Assembly: GCF_048564905.1 (NCBI RefSeq)
Contig: NC_132991.1
Coordinates: forward strand, 57,109,501 to 57,173,500
Direction: 5' to 3'
Length of the DNA stretch: 64,000 bases
Origin: Vicugna pacos
Lineage: Eukaryota; Chordata; Mammalia; Artiodactyla; Camelidae
Position 1 is the first letter of the stretch; each line of letters opens with the position of its first letter. The position numbers and the translations under genes were made by a program. This document shows positions 24,367 to 34,719 of this stretch, one piece after another. The notes beneath the pieces are model-generated. The model saw only the letters and a list, made by a program, of their open reading frames with translations, searched no databases and had not been told where the DNA came from.

Positions 24367-25246
24367 AAATAAATACCAGCTAGCCTCATGGTGTTTTGTT
24401 AATGTGGTTACTAAGTTTTAAATAAAATTTGGGATTAAAATAATTCACCTAATGACATCTACCTTTAATGTTTATAATGTATTTGAAAAATTTTATTTAG
24501 AGATTTAAAACTCTTCCTAATTTGCTTTAAACTTAGAGTGATAATGTTTCAATAAATTATGAATAAATTATGAATTTTGAATTTTTCTTGATCATGTTTA
24601 AATATTCCATTTGTATTTTTGAACATAACCAGACTTACTATAGATATCAAAGAATTAATAAGATTGCTTAATGATATTTATAATATCTTATAAATATGTA
24701 ATATAGGATCTCGCCTCTGGATCCTTAAGAAAGATAAAAGCAAAAATAGATATAATGATGCTGTATTAAGAAATTCAAAATGGACCTGAGGGAAGAAAAC
24801 CACTCATATTTCCCCATATAATTAGATTATCTGTTTCTTCTTGATTAAACTTTGGTCTTTTTCATATTTTAAAGATGTTGCTCCTCTGTGTTCTAGTTTG
24901 CAGTGTTTCGGATATGAGCCTTTTGCCTTCCTAATCTTTGTTCCTCTGTACATGATGTCTTTTCTTCTGGCTTCTTTTAAGATTTTCCTCTTTGTTCTTG
25001 AATTTGAGCAATTTGACTATGATGTGTCATGGTGTGGTTTTCTTTTTGTTTCTTGTATTTGGGGTTTAAGCTTGTTGAATCTCAGGGTTTATTATTTTTC
25101 ATCCTTTGGAAAATTCTCAGCCTTTATTTCTTCAAATATTTTTCCACCTCCTTCCTCTCTCTCCTCTCCTTCAGGAACTCTTGGACTGCTTGAAGTGTTT
25201 CCATAATTCAGTGATCCTCCCTAACACCCTGTCTCTGTCCTTCTCA

Positions 25247-25317
25247 TCCTTCCTTCCTTCCTTCCTTCCTTCCTTCCTTCCTTCCTTCCTTCCTTCCTTC
25301 TTCCTGCCTGCCTGCCT
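25247..25317. repeat. (CCTT)n microsatellite with CCTG units
   Basis: Around fourteen to fifteen CCTT units are followed by TTCCTGCCTGCCTGCC. It is likely length-variable. Confidence 0.95.
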
Positions 25318-25581
25318 CCTAGACTCTTTTTCTGTTGATATTCATTTTAGATAGTTTCTATGACTGTATCTTCAATTTCACTACTCTTTTCTTCTGCAAT
25401 GTCTTATCTGCCATTACTCTCATACTGTATTTTTTGTTTTATATATTGTGGTTTTCATTTCTAGAAGTTCGATTTGGGCATTTTGTGTATCTCCTCTGTC
25501 TCTAATTGGAAACTGCTTAATATGTCCCCTAGCTTCTTGAGTGTAGGTAATGTGTCTGAATGTCCTTTCCCACCACTGCCA

Positions 25582-25601
25582 TACACACACACACACACAC
25601 A
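25582..25601. repeat. (AC)n microsatellite
   Basis: A run of about ten AC units lies in the L1 fossil. Confidence 0.9.
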
Positions 25602-26319
25602 TATTTTATTGGATGCCAGATATTATGAGTTTTACCATGTTGGGTGCTAATCATCTTTATAGTCCTTAAAATCTTTTGGAGCACAGTTTGGGATATAGGG
25701 AAGTTACTTGGAAATAGTCTAATTCTTTTGGGTCTTGTTTTTAAGATTTATTAGGTGGGGCCAAAGCAGCATTTATCCGAGCTTAAGTTTTCCGCACTGA
25801 TAAGTGGGCTGAGACTCTTATTAGTAATCTAATTGCAGTTCTGTAAATTCAAAATTTTCCTTCCTCACTGTTGGTTTGTGTGTGAGCTATGGACACTTTG
25901 TGGGTGGCTATTCCCTCAGTCATGGGTAATTATCAACCGCAAGAAGGATTTTCTGCAGGTGTATTTCGTTGTCTCTCTGAAGCTCTCTCTTCAGTGCCCT
26001 GGACTGCAAAATAGGCATCTTCATGTCACCACATTCTCAGTTATATCTCCAAAACGCAGGGGAATCGCTGGGGTCAGACAAATGCCACCTCTCTGGACCA
26101 TAGTCTGGTAGCTTTCTCTGTGCATTAAGCTGCAGGAATTGTAGGGCTTACCGTATTTGTTTTTCATCTCATGAATCACTGCCCCTTGTTGCCTGATGTC
26201 TAATGTCTTAACAGTCATTGTTTCATACATTTTATCTCATGTTTTAGGTATTTCAGATGGTAAGATAAATACAGCCTCTGTTACTTCATCTTGGACAGAA
26301 GCAGAAGTGTCCAAATAGT

Positions 26320-27710
26320 TCTGTAGAGCTGAATTTAATACGTGGGAAAGTGGCAATGTAAATTTCTGAGAAAGGTTTGGGTTATTCATTGAGTGATAAT
26401 GGCTCTTTTTTAAATGCCACTGGGGAGATTAGTGTAAGTTCTCATATAATACTGTATAGTACTGTTAATCCTGAAGAGTTTTATATTTCAAAAACAGAAT
26501 TATAAAAAGTATATAGCACATGCAAATACTCCCAGAGACACACAATATTCAATATTCAGTCCCAGGGAGTGTGAAGTTAAATGAGTGTCGTCACATATAA
26601 CTGGTGGCCATGTAAACTGTTACAACCCCTTCATGTTTAATTAAAAAAAAAAATAGAAACCGAAATAGTATTTTAGACCTAGTGATTTTTTTTTTCCTCT
26701 GGGGTGCTATTTTATGGGAAAAACTAATAAAAGATACTTTTTATGTCAGTTATTCTCTTTGTATATATTTAGTTGAAATTTAGAAACAACTGTTTGATGA
26801 TAGGGGAATTGTGCATCCCTGTGTATGTAGCCACTGAAAAAAGCGTTTATAAAAAGTTTATCTAAAAAGAATTATGTTATGTTGTAAATTGAAATAAAAT
26901 AGGTTTATACTAAAATAGGCATGATAAGTTGAGCTTATTAACATGTTAAATTGATAATGTATATCTTATTGTTTCAACTATAAAGTGCATTAAAACATGT
27001 ATTATTAATACATTAAACAAGTGTAAGTAGACTGATGCTTAATGTCATGCACTGCTTTATGTACATGTGGGCATAGATAGGGAGGGGAAGTAAGGTGTTT
27101 TACACAGAAGACATGTAGAGTGCCACAGGATCAAATAAATAGGCTAAAAAATGTGTTTGGAAAGTGAAATTACTGTTTTTTATTTATATTATAAGAATGA
27201 CTTATCTGATACTCATTGACATTTGTATCTGTGTGTTTTATGAGCAGGCAAAAATCCTTGCAGTGTTTTAGAGTCATAGAATCATAGTTTTTTTTTAATG
27301 CTCTCTTTATTTGTCCTACTGAACTTTATACAATTATCCTAAGCTTTTTTTCTTTTTTTTCTATATGCCCCCAAAGAGTTTATACTATATAAATTAAATA
27401 TATACTAATCTAAAAGACACAATATATTTAATTTTATAGATTTTTTATTTATATAATATGAAATGCCTTTGTATTTTACCATCTACTATTGTTGAAAATG
27501 CCTACCTGAAACTGATGAAATTTGAGTGATGAAGAGGTGTACTGAATTTGATCTTCTGATTAATAGATGTCATGGTATTTGGTTGTTTTATTTTTCCAGG
27601 AAAGTTGAATCTTACATTTGGATACATTATGTTTCTTTTCTGCTAGTTTTTTATCTTCATGTATTCCTCCAGGATATGCTCAATTAACAACCATGTCTGT
27701 TAGGTTCTAG
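26320..27710. other. AT-rich intron sequence
   Basis: No recognisable feature. The most AT-rich part is 27360-27470. Runs of A or T occur at about 26641-26653 and 27287-27297. Confidence 0.5.
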
Positions 27711-27719
27711 GTGAAAAGT

Positions 27720-27835
27720 AACTCTTGAGAGAGTACAGAACATGTTTTGTCCTTCCTGTATTTCTTGGCATCTTGCAGAATGCCTGGCACTGGTGATCAA
27801 TACAGTTTCTGAACAAATGAATAAATTAACTGTAG
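27720..27835 (+). mobile_element. L2/MIR-type 3' tail
   Basis: 'gcagaatgcctggcactggt' followed by 'gaacaaatgaataaatta' is the typical end of an L2 or MIR element. Confidence 0.5.
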
Positions 27836-28220
27836 AAAATGAAGTAATTTAAATCATTATTTATGTAATAACAATACCTTTATACTATATAAAATAAACC
27901 ATATTATAGTGTTAATATATATGGCATAGTTATCTTGGTATTCTAATTCTTAGAGTGTATTCTCTACCTATCTTGTATTAATAGTTTATGTCATGAGAAG
28001 ATGACCAAAGTGTGTGGTGAATAACAGAGTGATATTATTGTGTCATTATCTAAGTCTACAAAACAGTGCCTGGTTATAATATTTTGTAACTTAGTTAACT
28101 GTTTTAATTCAGTAGTAGAAATGCAAGGACAGAGATACCAGTAATTTCACTGCAATAATGTCTTATGATAAAAATTAATTTCTCTGCTGTGCTTTAACTG
28201 CTGTGTAGATTTATGGAGAG

Positions 28221-29540
28221 TGTTATGGACTGAATGTTTATGTCCCTCCAAATTCATATGTTGAAGCCCTCATCCCCAAAATGATGATATTTAAAGATAG
28301 AGCCTCTGGGATCTAATTAGATTTAGGTGAGGTCATGAAGGTGGGGCCCCAATGATCAGGCTAGTGTTCTAGTGAGAACAGGAAGAGACAAGAGTACCCT
28401 CCCTCTCTCTTTCTCTCATGTGAGGAGATGGACAGAAGGTGGTTGTCTACAGCCAGGAAGAAGATCCTCACTAGAGTACCACTTTGCTGACACCCTGAAG
28501 TATGACTCTCAGACTTCCAGCCTCTAGAACTGTGAGGAATAAATTTCTGTTCTTTTGGCCACCCAGTCTATAGTACATTGTTATGGCAGTCTGAGCAGAC
28601 CAAGAAAAAGATGTTACTGAGAGACAGAATGCTGCTGTAACAAATACCTAAAAATGTGGAAGCAGCTTTGGAACTGGACCATGGGGAGAAGCTAGAAGAG
28701 TTTTGAAGTGCATGTTAGAAGAAGCCAAGATTATTTTGAAGGGACTACTAAGGGCAGTTCTGGTGGGAGGTCAGAAAGGAAAGCAGAGAGTTGGAGATGA
28801 AAGCCCCCATCTTAGAGAATGCGTAGATAATCATGAACAGAGTGTCAGCAGAAAGATAAACGGTAAAGGCTGTTCTGATAAAGTCTCGGAAAAGTAGAAT
28901 GTGTTTTTGAACAATAGTGAAAAAAATGATCCTTGTTATAAAGTGGCAAAAAACTCGGCTGAATTGTATTTGTGTTCTGGGGTTTTGTGGCGGGTAGAAT
29001 TGCGATCGATGAAATTGGATATTTAGCAGAGGAAATTTCTAAGCAAAATGTTGAAGGAGTGGCTTGGTTCTATCTAATGTTATAGTGGAATGAGAGAAGG
29101 AAATGAATTTGTTAAGCAAAATGGAATCAGTACTTAAAGATTTGGAAAATTCTCAGTCAGTCTTGTAGCAGAGAACACCAATGGTATGGACAAAGAGTCC
29201 TTTTATGAGATTAGTATTTTTGTGAACTGCAGACCTAATCAGCTACTCCAGCAGAAGCACTGCCAGTCTGAACTGAAGGAGATGGAGATGGGATGAAATG
29301 AGGGAAGGCAACTGGATTTCTTAGATCCTATGGGACAGGACCATAGAGCTATCTGGCTATGAATGTACTCTCTTCTTCAAGACTAGGGATGAATGATTCT
29401 GAAGGTGACTTTAGAGATGCAAGGCTTTCGACTTGGTCTGAGAGGGGAGGGAAGTGTACCATTGCCTTGGTTTCAGCAGACATTCAGCAGCCACATGAAG
29501 CATCATGGGTCACAGTGCTGCTCAGCATAGCCTGATTGGG
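28221..29540 (+). mobile_element. MaLR (ERVL-MaLR, MLT1-type): 5' LTR and partial internal region
   Basis: The LTR spans about 28221-28607. It starts TGTTATGGACTGAATG, contains an AATAAATTTCTGTT poly-A signal region and ends near CCAAGAAA. It is followed by MaLR internal sequence (about 28608-29540) that begins close to 'gtggaagcagctttggaact'. No 3' LTR is seen. It is an old, broken fossil; MaLR insertions of this type are shared by placental mammals, which suggests an age near or above 80-100 million years (family knowledge). It lies in GULP1 sense, 410 bp before the start-codon exon. Confidence 0.85.
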
Positions 29541-29952
29541 GGGTCATGACCCCTACTTGTCATAATCAAAAGACTTGTGTTTATCCACTACTGTTGTTAA
29601 TGATAACCCAAAACATTACCACACTTCTTACCAACAAGCTCAGGGAGAAGTTTCTCTTCTTTCTTCTTAAATTTGTAGGTAAAGATAATTAGTGATAGAT
29701 GTCTATTAAGAGAAAGACAAGAAAATTAAGGAACTTTGGAAGAATTTCATTTGATATATTGTTTTTATCAGCAGTGCCACTCATAATATTATGAGTTCTT
29801 ATATTTATTGTTACCCAGTGTCCTTCAGTACATTTCAGAATACTGTTTGTAAACATTTAAACAACTTAAAAAGGCTTTGTGATTAAAATGCATTTGCATC
29901 AAAGAGGTTGGTCAACATTCCTTTATTTTTTAATTTTTTCTTATTTTTATAG

Positions 29953-29999
29953 GATATAAAGGGCTATTGAACTGCACATCTATTTGGCTGATTCTCATC
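29953..29999 (+). other. GULP1: GULP1 5' UTR part of the start-codon exon
   Basis: These 47 nt lie between a T-rich acceptor tract ending in AG at 29951-29952 and the ATG at 30000. The exon therefore starts upstream of the coding part, so at least one further 5' UTR exon and the promoter must lie upstream, probably outside the window. The base at -3 of the ATG is A, a favourable start context, while +4 is A rather than G. The segment has no stop in the ATG frame, so translation from a further upstream exon could in principle run in; known GULP1 begins at this methionine. Confidence 0.85.
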
Positions 30000-30027
30000 A
30001 TGAACCGTGCTTTTAGCAGGAAGAAAG
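30000..30027 (+). CDS. GULP1: GULP1 first coding exon (residues 1-9 and first base of codon 10)
   Basis: GULP1 is a cytosolic adaptor with a phosphotyrosine-binding (PTB) domain. It binds NPxY tails of engulfment receptors such as LRP1, stabilin-2 and MEGF10 and promotes clearance of apoptotic cells; it is the homologue of C. elegans CED-6. The exon reads MNRAFSRKK and ends after one base of codon 10 (phase 1) before a strong donor, GTAAGT (30028-30033). The following exon at 34285 completes the codon as Asp and continues in the GULP1 frame, so the two exons support each other. I recognise the peptide from memory of mammalian GULP1, which is about 304 residues long. The basic stretch RKK precedes the PTB fold. 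An MLT1-type LTR fossil lies about 410 bp upstream, and a templated duplication lies 60-150 bp downstream in the intron. The exon is too short for a coding-statistics call; identity with the family, splice sites and phase are the evidence. Confidence 0.93.
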
Positions 30028-30076
30028 GTAAGTGTCCCCATTTAAAGGACCTGGGAGCCAATTCAATATTAGTGTG

Positions 30077-30196
30077 AAAATTACACAGAGATCTTAACAT
30101 CTTCTAGTTTCAACCAATGGCATTATTTGGTTGAATTTTAATTTGAGATGCAAAACTGGAATTTTATGAGAGATCTTAACATCTCTGTGTAATTTT
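30077..30196. repeat. Split hairpin with inserted templated copy
   Basis: AAAATTACACAGAGAT (30077-30092) is the exact reverse complement of 30181-30196. A 16-bp direct repeat, AGAGATCTTAACATCT, lies at 30087-30102 and 30169-30184. Between them is a 73-bp segment (30101-30173) identical to 30901-30973. Removing 82 bp restores a perfect 16-bp stem with a 6-base loop (CTTAAC). Confidence 0.95.
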
Positions 30197-30900
30197 TTAT
30201 TTTACTTATTTTCCTCAATAAGAGGAAGGCAAAATGACATTTATTGCAGTCTGTAGTTTGCTTCTGATTTTAAACATATACTAAAAGTAAAATAATGTTT
30301 CTTTTAATTCCCTTTACTAGCGAAAAATCTAGAAATAATTCTCTGATGTATGGAAGTATTTTGAATAAAATAATAAAAATCTTCTATCACAACTCATCAC
30401 TCTAATCACATTATCTTGTTTCTTAAAAACATTTCTAGACCTTCTCTTTTTTTATTTGCTTACAATTCCCCTTCCCATGATTTTAAAGTTGAAACTTCAC
30501 ATTTCTAATTTACTCTTTGTTTGAAGGGGGTTTGGAGTGGTTTTTCATTGAGAAGTCCCAAGAATTGGATAGTAAGATAAGTAACTATCAATTGTATGTT
30601 TGTCTCATTTGAAGACAGTGAGAGTACAACCATGAGGAAAATTAGAGTGATTTAGAGCATCAGGAAGCTGAAAGAGCAGAAGCACTTGTTATTTCCTGCC
30701 TTGTTGCATTCTCTTTAAATTTCTTTTGACTTATTGTTTCAAGTCTGATGATTAAATATTTTTATCAGGAAATTAGTGATCAATGTTTTACTCTAATTCC
30801 AAATTAGAACTTGACGTCAAAAGTTTTACTTTAAATTCACCAATCACTTTGGACTCTTATTTAGTAGGGCTGTTAAAGGAAAAATTCTTGGGGGCCCGTG

Positions 30901-30973
30901 CTTCTAGTTTCAACCAATGGCATTATTTGGTTGAATTTTAATTTGAGATGCAAAACTGGAATTTTATGAGAGA
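30901..30973 (+). repeat. Second copy (probable source) of the 73-bp segment
   Basis: Identical over 73 bases to 30101-30173, in the same orientation, exactly 800 bp downstream. This copy has no flanking duplication, so it is more likely the source. Confidence 0.95.
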
Positions 30974-33900
30974 ATTTATATATCCTAACAATTGGGAGCT
31001 GTAATTATAGCCCTAGAGAATATATAATTCAAGCCATCTTTCCAATAGCTAGCATCAACATACAGTGTACTATACTCGAAACAAAGCAAGATGGTCTTCT
31101 ATCAGTAAAAGCTTATCTCATATTTCATAGATATTCAATTTACTTGGTTATCACAGGCAACCTTACTAAATCATCTTTGGCCTCAGAAACCTAAGGAAAA
31201 GAGATAATTATCTTAAACATGATTTTTTTTCTCTTTTTATTAAATCTCCCAATTAGTAATTTGTCTGGTATTCAATTCTTTGAATTTGCTGACTTTCTAT
31301 GCAAATGCTTTAATGGTTAGTAGAGTTGCTCATAGGTTTTGAAAAAGACTGAATGCTTTAGAATTGCATCAATTTGGACTATTTTGAAGAGGTCTGTAAA
31401 AATTATCTAACCTCATAATCGTTGATTAAATTTTAATGAATATATTTTAATAGTTTCTTTCTCTATGTTAGCTTGCTTTTTGAATTTTTAAAATCCTACA
31501 TTCTATTTATTATATCAAAAAAGAATCATTTAGTTAAAAAAGTGTAAAACACAGCAAGTGAATAAATGTGATTAAATAATTCAACTAATTATACTTCATA
31601 TTCTTTAACTTATCAGTTGACACTAATTAGTACATATAATCATAGTGCAAAGCATTAAAAATTCAATGATATTTAATAGTATTTTCTTTTCTATGAAAAT
31701 GTTATTCAAATGCATGCATCTGACAATATTTAATTTTATATTTAATATATTCAAAGTAGGTGCTTTCACTATGTTAAGCTCTGGTGATATAAGAATAATG
31801 AAGTTTACTGCATCTTTCTTGATGAGCTATTACCCTAAATACATTTTGAATACCTAGATTTATTGACCCAGTAGTCACAGTGGTTTGACACCTGTCAAAT
31901 AGTTTGCAATGATGGCATTTCCTTTTGTGTGAATGTTCAGTATTGAGTTAGTGATAATAGTTTAATTTCAAGGAAGGGAACACATTCTAGAGTGTCTATG
32001 TTCCTGTTTCTACACCAATTCCATATATCTGATATCTTCTGTGGGTACATGTAGTGACCAGGGACCATCATCTGTACCCTCTCTTCAGGGTCAATCACAT
32101 TTATATGAGTTAACACAAAGAGTTTTGTTCTGTCAGTTTTTTCTTTTGCCAAAGTATAAATTAGAATGACATGAAGTACTCATTTGGGAAATCCTTCAGG
32201 TTTAATAAGTGCACTGCTTATACCAGAGCTATGTGATGAATAACCGCTAAACCGTCAGCCCTTGATGTATGGATGTAGGTTTTTGTTGTTGTTGTAATAA
32301 CTGCAGCTTATCCACTATTTAGTTTTGTAATTAATACTGTGATTATATTGGTCTGTCACCAGTAACAGCTAGATATCCTACCCTCTTTCTTGGTTACTGT
32401 ACTATGAGACTATGACAAAGGCAGTATCATCAGTTTTCAAATAATAGTGGTTTACACGAGAAAGCAATTATCTCTCTGCCTCAGGACTGGAATGAACCAT
32501 CATATTCAGACTTTAGTTAGACTTTACATCCTTCTGAGCTATGTGGTGTGTTTTAGAAAAGGAGACATGAGAAGAATTGAGTTAAGGGGTAAAAAAAGAA
32601 ATTGGATATCTTTTTAGGTTTCCTGAAGGCAAGTCTTTGATGTTTTTATTGTTTTGGTGTACAGTATTGTGATTTATTTATTTTAATATACAAGAGCAAG
32701 ACTATATCCCACATCTAAGTACAAATTATTCTTGAATTAATTATATTACTATCCAGTAGCAATCATAGAGAGAAAACTGCAATTAAAATGAAAATCCATA
32801 CAAGAAATAAAAGTTTTACACATTAATGTTAGTGTCAGTATGTCAATATTGATTTTTGAAGCTTAGAATGTATTGCTTCTCAAAATATTTCACACAAGTA
32901 CAGCTGTCACGAATCCATGTCAGTAGTCAGAAATAGCACTGAAATGCACCATGAGCATTTTTTATTGATCCCTCATGTTTTGTCTTAGAAATTCTTTTGA
33001 ATATTGCATTGTACCCCATAAATATGTTTACTATATTTTTCCTTTAAATGTTTTAAAATAATTAAAATTTCAGAAACCTATGCCATTATCTCTGTCTTCA
33101 CATTCGCTCAGTTTGAGAACGTATGAATATCAAACTAGTTTTTGTTAACATTACTTTTAAATGTTCTGAACTGAATGTTGAAAATATCTGTTAGTAATCT
33201 GCTATTTTCTTTTAGTATGCACTTATTTAATATTTTTCATGGTAAAAAATTTGTCTTTGATTTTATTCTGTTTATAAGATTGATTCTAAATTTTTTAATT
33301 CCCACAAGGAATAAAATACTCTCAAAACTCCTCTTAAGACATAACATATCTGAATATTGAAAAGTTTTACTGCAGACAGATGAAGTTTTTAAAAAAAAAA
33401 ATTTGATTTGTATAAACATTAACTCTTTTTTCTTTTTTCCTGCTAATATGTTCCACAAACTATTTTTGGAAGATATGTGGAATATGTAAATAAAATTCAG
33501 AAATTGAATGAAAATGTATTTTCTATTTCTATCAATAATAGACAATACAAATTAGTTTTAATATCTTCTATCTTCTTAATTACTTTTATTTCTATTATTT
33601 TTTACACTAGTTAGTGTAATAATTTCAAGTTACTTTTTAAATTACTGCATTTAAGGTTATTTAAGTCAAGGTTAAGTCCGAAACTCCTGGTAGTGGACAC
33701 TGAATCAGTGTTTCTCTAAATTGAGACTAAAAAATGATTCTAATATTACATTGATTTTTAAGTGAACTTGGTAGATTGATTTATGTCATCTTTCTGTAAG
33801 TGAAGTTGTTAGATTAATGTTAAAATTTCCCTTTACTACATAGTTAATTCTTTATGCTAAGGAATAGTAACAATCATGAGTAAAGAGCAGTTAACTATTT

Positions 33901-34284
33901 ATTGAAAAGGGAATTAAGAATAATAACCTGTAATTCATGAGAGTATAGAATGAAAAAAGAAAGATAACACATAATTATTCACATTACTGATATAATTGCT
34001 CATAGCCCAACTGATGTTATTTTTTAATATTCTTTAGACATTCAGGATTGTTTTATCACTTGAAAGCTTTTACAAGGAAAAGATTTTATATTAAGGAAAG
34101 AATCCTATAACTACTTTCTGGTTATATTGTTCTTATATATGACTAGATATTCTTTCTCAGTTTAGTAAAAGAATCTCAGAATTAGAAGTGCTCCTATCCA
34201 TAGACTCCTTACAAATGGTAGTGAATGAATATGGCACCCTTAGAACCTGTGATTTAATTTAACATTGTGTATTCTTCATTGCAG

Positions 34285-34346
34285 ACAAAACATGGATGCA
34301 TACTCCAGAAGCTTTATCAAAACACTACATTCCCTATAATGCAAAG
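34285..34346 (+). CDS. GULP1: GULP1 second coding exon (residues 10-30, start of PTB domain)
   Basis: The exon begins after TTGCAG (34279-34284) and ends before GTAAAA at 34347. It completes Asp10 and encodes [20 protein letters not shown], ending in phase 0. This is the segment that leads into the first beta strand of the PTB domain in GULP1/CED-6 proteins; the following residues of the family (FLGSTEVEQP...) are expected in the next exon, which I did not find in the remaining 29.6 kb. Residue 24 is Tyr; this position may be Phe in some mammals (from memory, not checked). The 62-nt length is not a multiple of three, so skipping would shift the frame. The donor AAG|GTAAAA is weaker than consensus because it lacks G at +5. 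Identification is firm because exon phase, splice sites and peptide agree with the upstream exon. Confidence 0.93.
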
Positions 34347-34542
34347 GTAAAATAGTTTATATGATATTTGAAATTCATTTTGTTTTAGTAATATTGCTAA
34401 TTTTTGGTTGAGCTGAGAAAGATTGCGTATGCATTGGTATTTCTTCGTAGATGATCCCTGAAAAAAATTGCATAAATAAAATAATTTTGTAGTACATAAT
34501 ATGGGAAGTTATTTTTTCTTTCCAAATAAGTATTCTTTTTTG

Positions 34543-34712
34543 AAAAGACTGTCCTTTGTTCTATTTAAGTCATAAATTTATTTTCATCAAACAATTTTGG
34601 CTATTGTTAAAATTATTTGCAATATAAAAGACTGTCCTTTATAATTTCTATTTAAGTCATAAATTTATTTTCCTCAAACAATTTTAGCTATTGTTAAAAT
34701 TATTTGCAGTAT
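34543..34712 (+). repeat. Tandem duplication, 83 + 87 bp units
   Basis: Units 34543-34625 and 34626-34712 both run from AAAAGACTGTCCTTT to GCARTAT. They differ by a few substitutions and one small length change near the start. The array lies about 200 bp after the second exon. Confidence 0.95.
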
Positions 34713-34719
34713 CATGGCC

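Larger units (their letters stand above)
24850..26310 (-). mobile_element. LINE-1 ORF1 and 5' UTR fossil
   Basis: The reverse complement of about 24850-25560 follows the L1 ORF1 coiled-coil and RNA-binding region (including the equivalents of 'ttccaaaggatgaaaaataa' and 'agaaatgaaaaccaca'). 25560-26310 continues into the upstream leader, ending near 26310 at CTTCTGTCCAAGATGAAG-like sequence on the minus strand. ORF2 and the 3' end are absent, so only the 5' end survives. A CCTT microsatellite has grown inside it. Confidence 0.65.
1..29952 (+). other. GULP1: Presumed GULP1 5' UTR intron or upstream sequence
   Basis: Because the exon at 29953 begins with an acceptor site, the sequence before it is inferred to be intron of a GULP1 transcript. 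I found no recognisable upstream exon, CpG-rich promoter or other gene. It contains the LINE-1, SINE, MIR, L2, MER5A and LTR fossils listed separately. Confidence 0.6.
30028..34284 (+). other. GULP1: GULP1 intron between first and second coding exons
   Basis: This 4257-bp phase-1 intron has a GTAAGT donor and a pyrimidine-containing acceptor ending TTCATTGCAG. It is AT-rich and, apart from the hairpin and duplicated 73-bp segment near its 5' end (30077-30196 and 30901-30973), I see no recognisable gene, RNA or well-preserved repeat. Several AT-rich stretches (31400-31800, 33000-33650) look like ordinary low-complexity intron sequence. Confidence 0.85.

Noticed and set aside
24841-25206. 121-codon open frame
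   Set aside because: It is the antisense of L1 ORF1; the minus-strand reading explains the sequence.
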